A stretch of 64,000 nt of DNA, from NCBI GenBank assembly GCA_035654655.1, contig DASRWI010000041.1, forward strand, positions 37,988 through 101,987, read 5' to 3'. The position numbers were made by a program, and so were the translations under genes. This stretch comes from DASRWI01 sp035654655 (GTDB lineage: Bacteria; Bacteroidota; Ignavibacteria; Ignavibacteriales; Ignavibacteriaceae). Of this stretch, positions 62,651 through 64,000 are shown piece after piece; position 1 is the first letter of the stretch; every line of letters begins with the position of its first letter. The notes under the pieces are model-generated. The model ran no database searches. It was not told where the DNA came from and saw only the letters and a list, made by a program, of their open reading frames with translations.

Positions 62651-63817
62651 CTAAACCTTATCCTCGTGCATTACAGCAGGTTTGTTTTTAGTTATTCTCT
62701 TTGCCTTTTGCTTATCTACTCTTTGAGTTACTACCTGATGTTCAACTGGTGCAACTTCAGGTTCAGGATTATTTTTATCTTTATAATTTTTATAAACATA
62801 AACTTTATGTTTATAGTTTCTTAAGATTATCTTGTCACTGTCTTTATGCAGAACATAATTTGGAAGCAATGGAATCTTTCCTCCGCCGCCAGGTGCATCA
62901 ATTACAAAGTGAGGAATTGCTAATCCACTTGTATGTCCTCTTAAGTTTTCAATTATATCTAATCCGGTTTCAATTGATGTCCTGAAATGATTTGCACCTT
63001 TTGTTTCGTCAGCCATATACATGTAATATGGACGAACACGAATCTTCAAAAGTTTATGCATCAATTCTTTTACTGTTTCGGGGTCATCATTAACACCTTT
63101 CATCAATACCATCTGGTTTCCAACTGGAACTCCGGCGTTAGCTAACATTTCGCAAGCCTTGCTGCTTTCTGGAGTTATTTCCCATGGATGGTTGAAGTGT
63201 GTGTTTAAATAAATTGGATGATACTTCTTTAGCATATTGCAAAGTTTATCAGTAATTCTATGAGGAAGTACGCAAGGCATCTTGCTTCCTATTCTAATTA
63301 TCTCAAGATGTGGAATTGCTCTTAGTCTCTGCAATATTTTTTCAAGCATTGTATCAGTTAACATTAAAGGATCACCACCTGAAAGAATTACATCCCTAAT
63401 CTCTGTATGTTGTTCAACATATTTAAAAGCACTTTCAAGATTTTTCATTGAGATTTTTTCGTAATCTCCAACTTTTCTTTTTCTTGTACAGAAGCGGCAG
63501 TATAATCCGCATTGACTTGTTACAAGAAATAGTGCTCTATCTGGATAACGATGAGTAATATTTGGTACTGGACTCATCATATCTTCCATCAATGGATCTG
63601 CTTCTGCATCAAAATCCTCGAGCTCTGCCTTATTAGGAACGCATTGCATCCAGATTGGATCACCCGGATAGCGAATTAAACTAAGGTAATAAGGATTTAT
63701 ACGGGCTTGAAAAAATTCATCAAGTTCTTCAGCGGCTTGCCTGTCGATATTAAATTTTTCTACAAGCTGATCAACAGTGTGAACACTGTCCCTGATCATC
63801 TGTTGCCACAGTTCCAT
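62651..63817 (-). CDS. kamA: Lysine 2,3-aminomutase (KamA family radical SAM)
   Basis: About 388 residues from ATG 63817 (MELWQQMIRD), which has AAAAAGG at good spacing. The longer frame from 63862 overlaps the upstream gene and is unlikely. The radical-SAM cluster motif is CGLYCRFC (Cys103, 107, 110). SGGDPLML and the PLP-lysine region near APGGGGKIPLLPNY are present. It interconverts L-alpha-lysine and L-beta-lysine. It is longer than EpmB (the EF-P-modifying homologue) and has the KamA C-terminal extension. It follows a GNAT gene by 19 bp. Confidence 0.94.
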   Translation of the reverse strand: MELWQQMIRDSVHTVDQLVEKFNIDRQAAEELDEFFQARINPYYLSLIRYPGDPIWMQCVPNKAELEDFDAEADPLMEDMMSPVPNITHRYPDRALFLVTSQCGLYCRFCTRKRKVGDYEKISMKNLESAFKYVEQHTEIRDVILSGGDPLMLTDTMLEKILQRLRAIPHLEIIRIGSKMPCVLPHRITDKLCNMLKKYHPIYLNTHFNHPWEITPESSKACEMLANAGVPVGNQMVLMKGVNDDPETVKELMHKLLKIRVRPYYMYMADETKGANHFRTSIETGLDIIENLRGHTSGLAIPHFVIDAPGGGGKIPLLPNYVLHKDSDKIILRNYKHKVYVYKNYKDKNNPEPEVAPVEHQVVTQRVDKQKAKRITKNKPAVMHEDKV

Positions 63818-63836
63818 TTTGCAACCTTTTTGTTTG

Positions 63837-64000
63837 TTATTTATTAACGAAATACTTACCAAACACTAATAAGTCATCACCAACCGAGTAGAAATCATTT
63901 ATCTCAGCAATGATGCTAAAACCATTACGCATATAAAATTTTTGTGTACCTGAATAATTTTCTTTGGAAGAGGTTTCAGCTAATAACCATCTTCCTTTAT
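63837..64000 (-). CDS. GNAT-family acetyltransferase, C-terminal end (5' cut by window)
   Basis: The frame enters at the right edge and ends KYFVNK at 63837. The visible 54 residues have the family tail KGRWLLAETSSKENYSGTQK, FYMRNGF and DFYSVGDDLLVFGK, typical of one GNAT group. It is 19 bp upstream of the kamA start and surely cotranscribed. It might acetylate beta-lysine, but the visible tail does not clearly match AblB, so this is only a possibility. Confidence 0.72.
   Translation of the reverse strand, partial: KGRWLLAETSSKENYSGTQKFYMRNGFSIIAEINDFYSVGDDLLVFGKYFVNK

Overview
The window looks like chromosome from a member of the Ignavibacteria (Ignavibacteriota, Bacteroidota/Chlorobiota supergroup). 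It is strongly AT-rich. Many secreted proteins end in the type IX secretion (T9SS) sorting domain with the NYPNPFNPST-type linker. A PorV-like outer-membrane protein, a SusC-like TonB receptor with a carboxypeptidase-regulatory domain, and AQ-type signal-peptide ends point the same way. The assignment rests on protein style only; there is no rRNA in the window.

Layout. 1-6355 (minus) is a housekeeping operon: efp, accB, accC, gcvH, guaA, a TPR protein and a TPR/periplasmic-binding-like protein cut by the window edge. 6498-13712 (minus) is an outer-membrane/secreted set: TonB receptor, large secreted protein, PorV-like protein. 13905-16397 holds an FG-GAP T9SS cargo and a membrane-anchored TPR protein. 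16644-20420 carries a small membrane protein, tRNA-Arg(CCG), a PHP phosphoesterase, an asparaginase, an Nfu-type Fe-S protein and an alkylguanine-DNA methyltransferase. 20473-25965 is a cluster of T9SS cargo genes, three of them frameshifted, with dispersed intergenic repeats.

26174-47172 is the most interesting part. A split oligopeptide ABC importer (two ATPases divergent from binding lipoprotein and two permeases) is followed, with tiny gaps or overlaps, by a Ser/Thr kinase-AAA-TPR protein and a sigma-54 activator with a degenerate receiver. Downstream lie a candidate small RNA and then a 128-residue exported protein made of five SRYGWAK units at a 16-residue period. Each of these two is preceded by a sigma-54-like -24/-12 element. 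The small RNA carries a 9-nt segment complementary to the translation start region of the repeat-protein mRNA. A strong terminator separates the repeat gene from an exported HExxH metallopeptidase gene. A TPR protein, two histidine kinases, a PAP2-like protein and a PBP4-type peptidase follow. My working hypothesis is a peptide-signalling or peptide-recycling circuit: an exported multi-copy precursor, a peptidase, an importer, and a kinase/sigma-54 output that feeds back on the precursor.

47229-52168 (minus) encodes an Ig-like lipoprotein and a T9SS trypsin-like protease. 52253-59353 is a surface-polysaccharide locus (sugar-phosphate transferase, two GT9, methyltransferase, two GT2, flippase). 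59363-64000 has NAD kinase, a thioredoxin-fold protein, a third YCF48-like T9SS cargo flanked by the same repeats, lysine 2,3-aminomutase and the end of a GNAT acetyltransferase gene.
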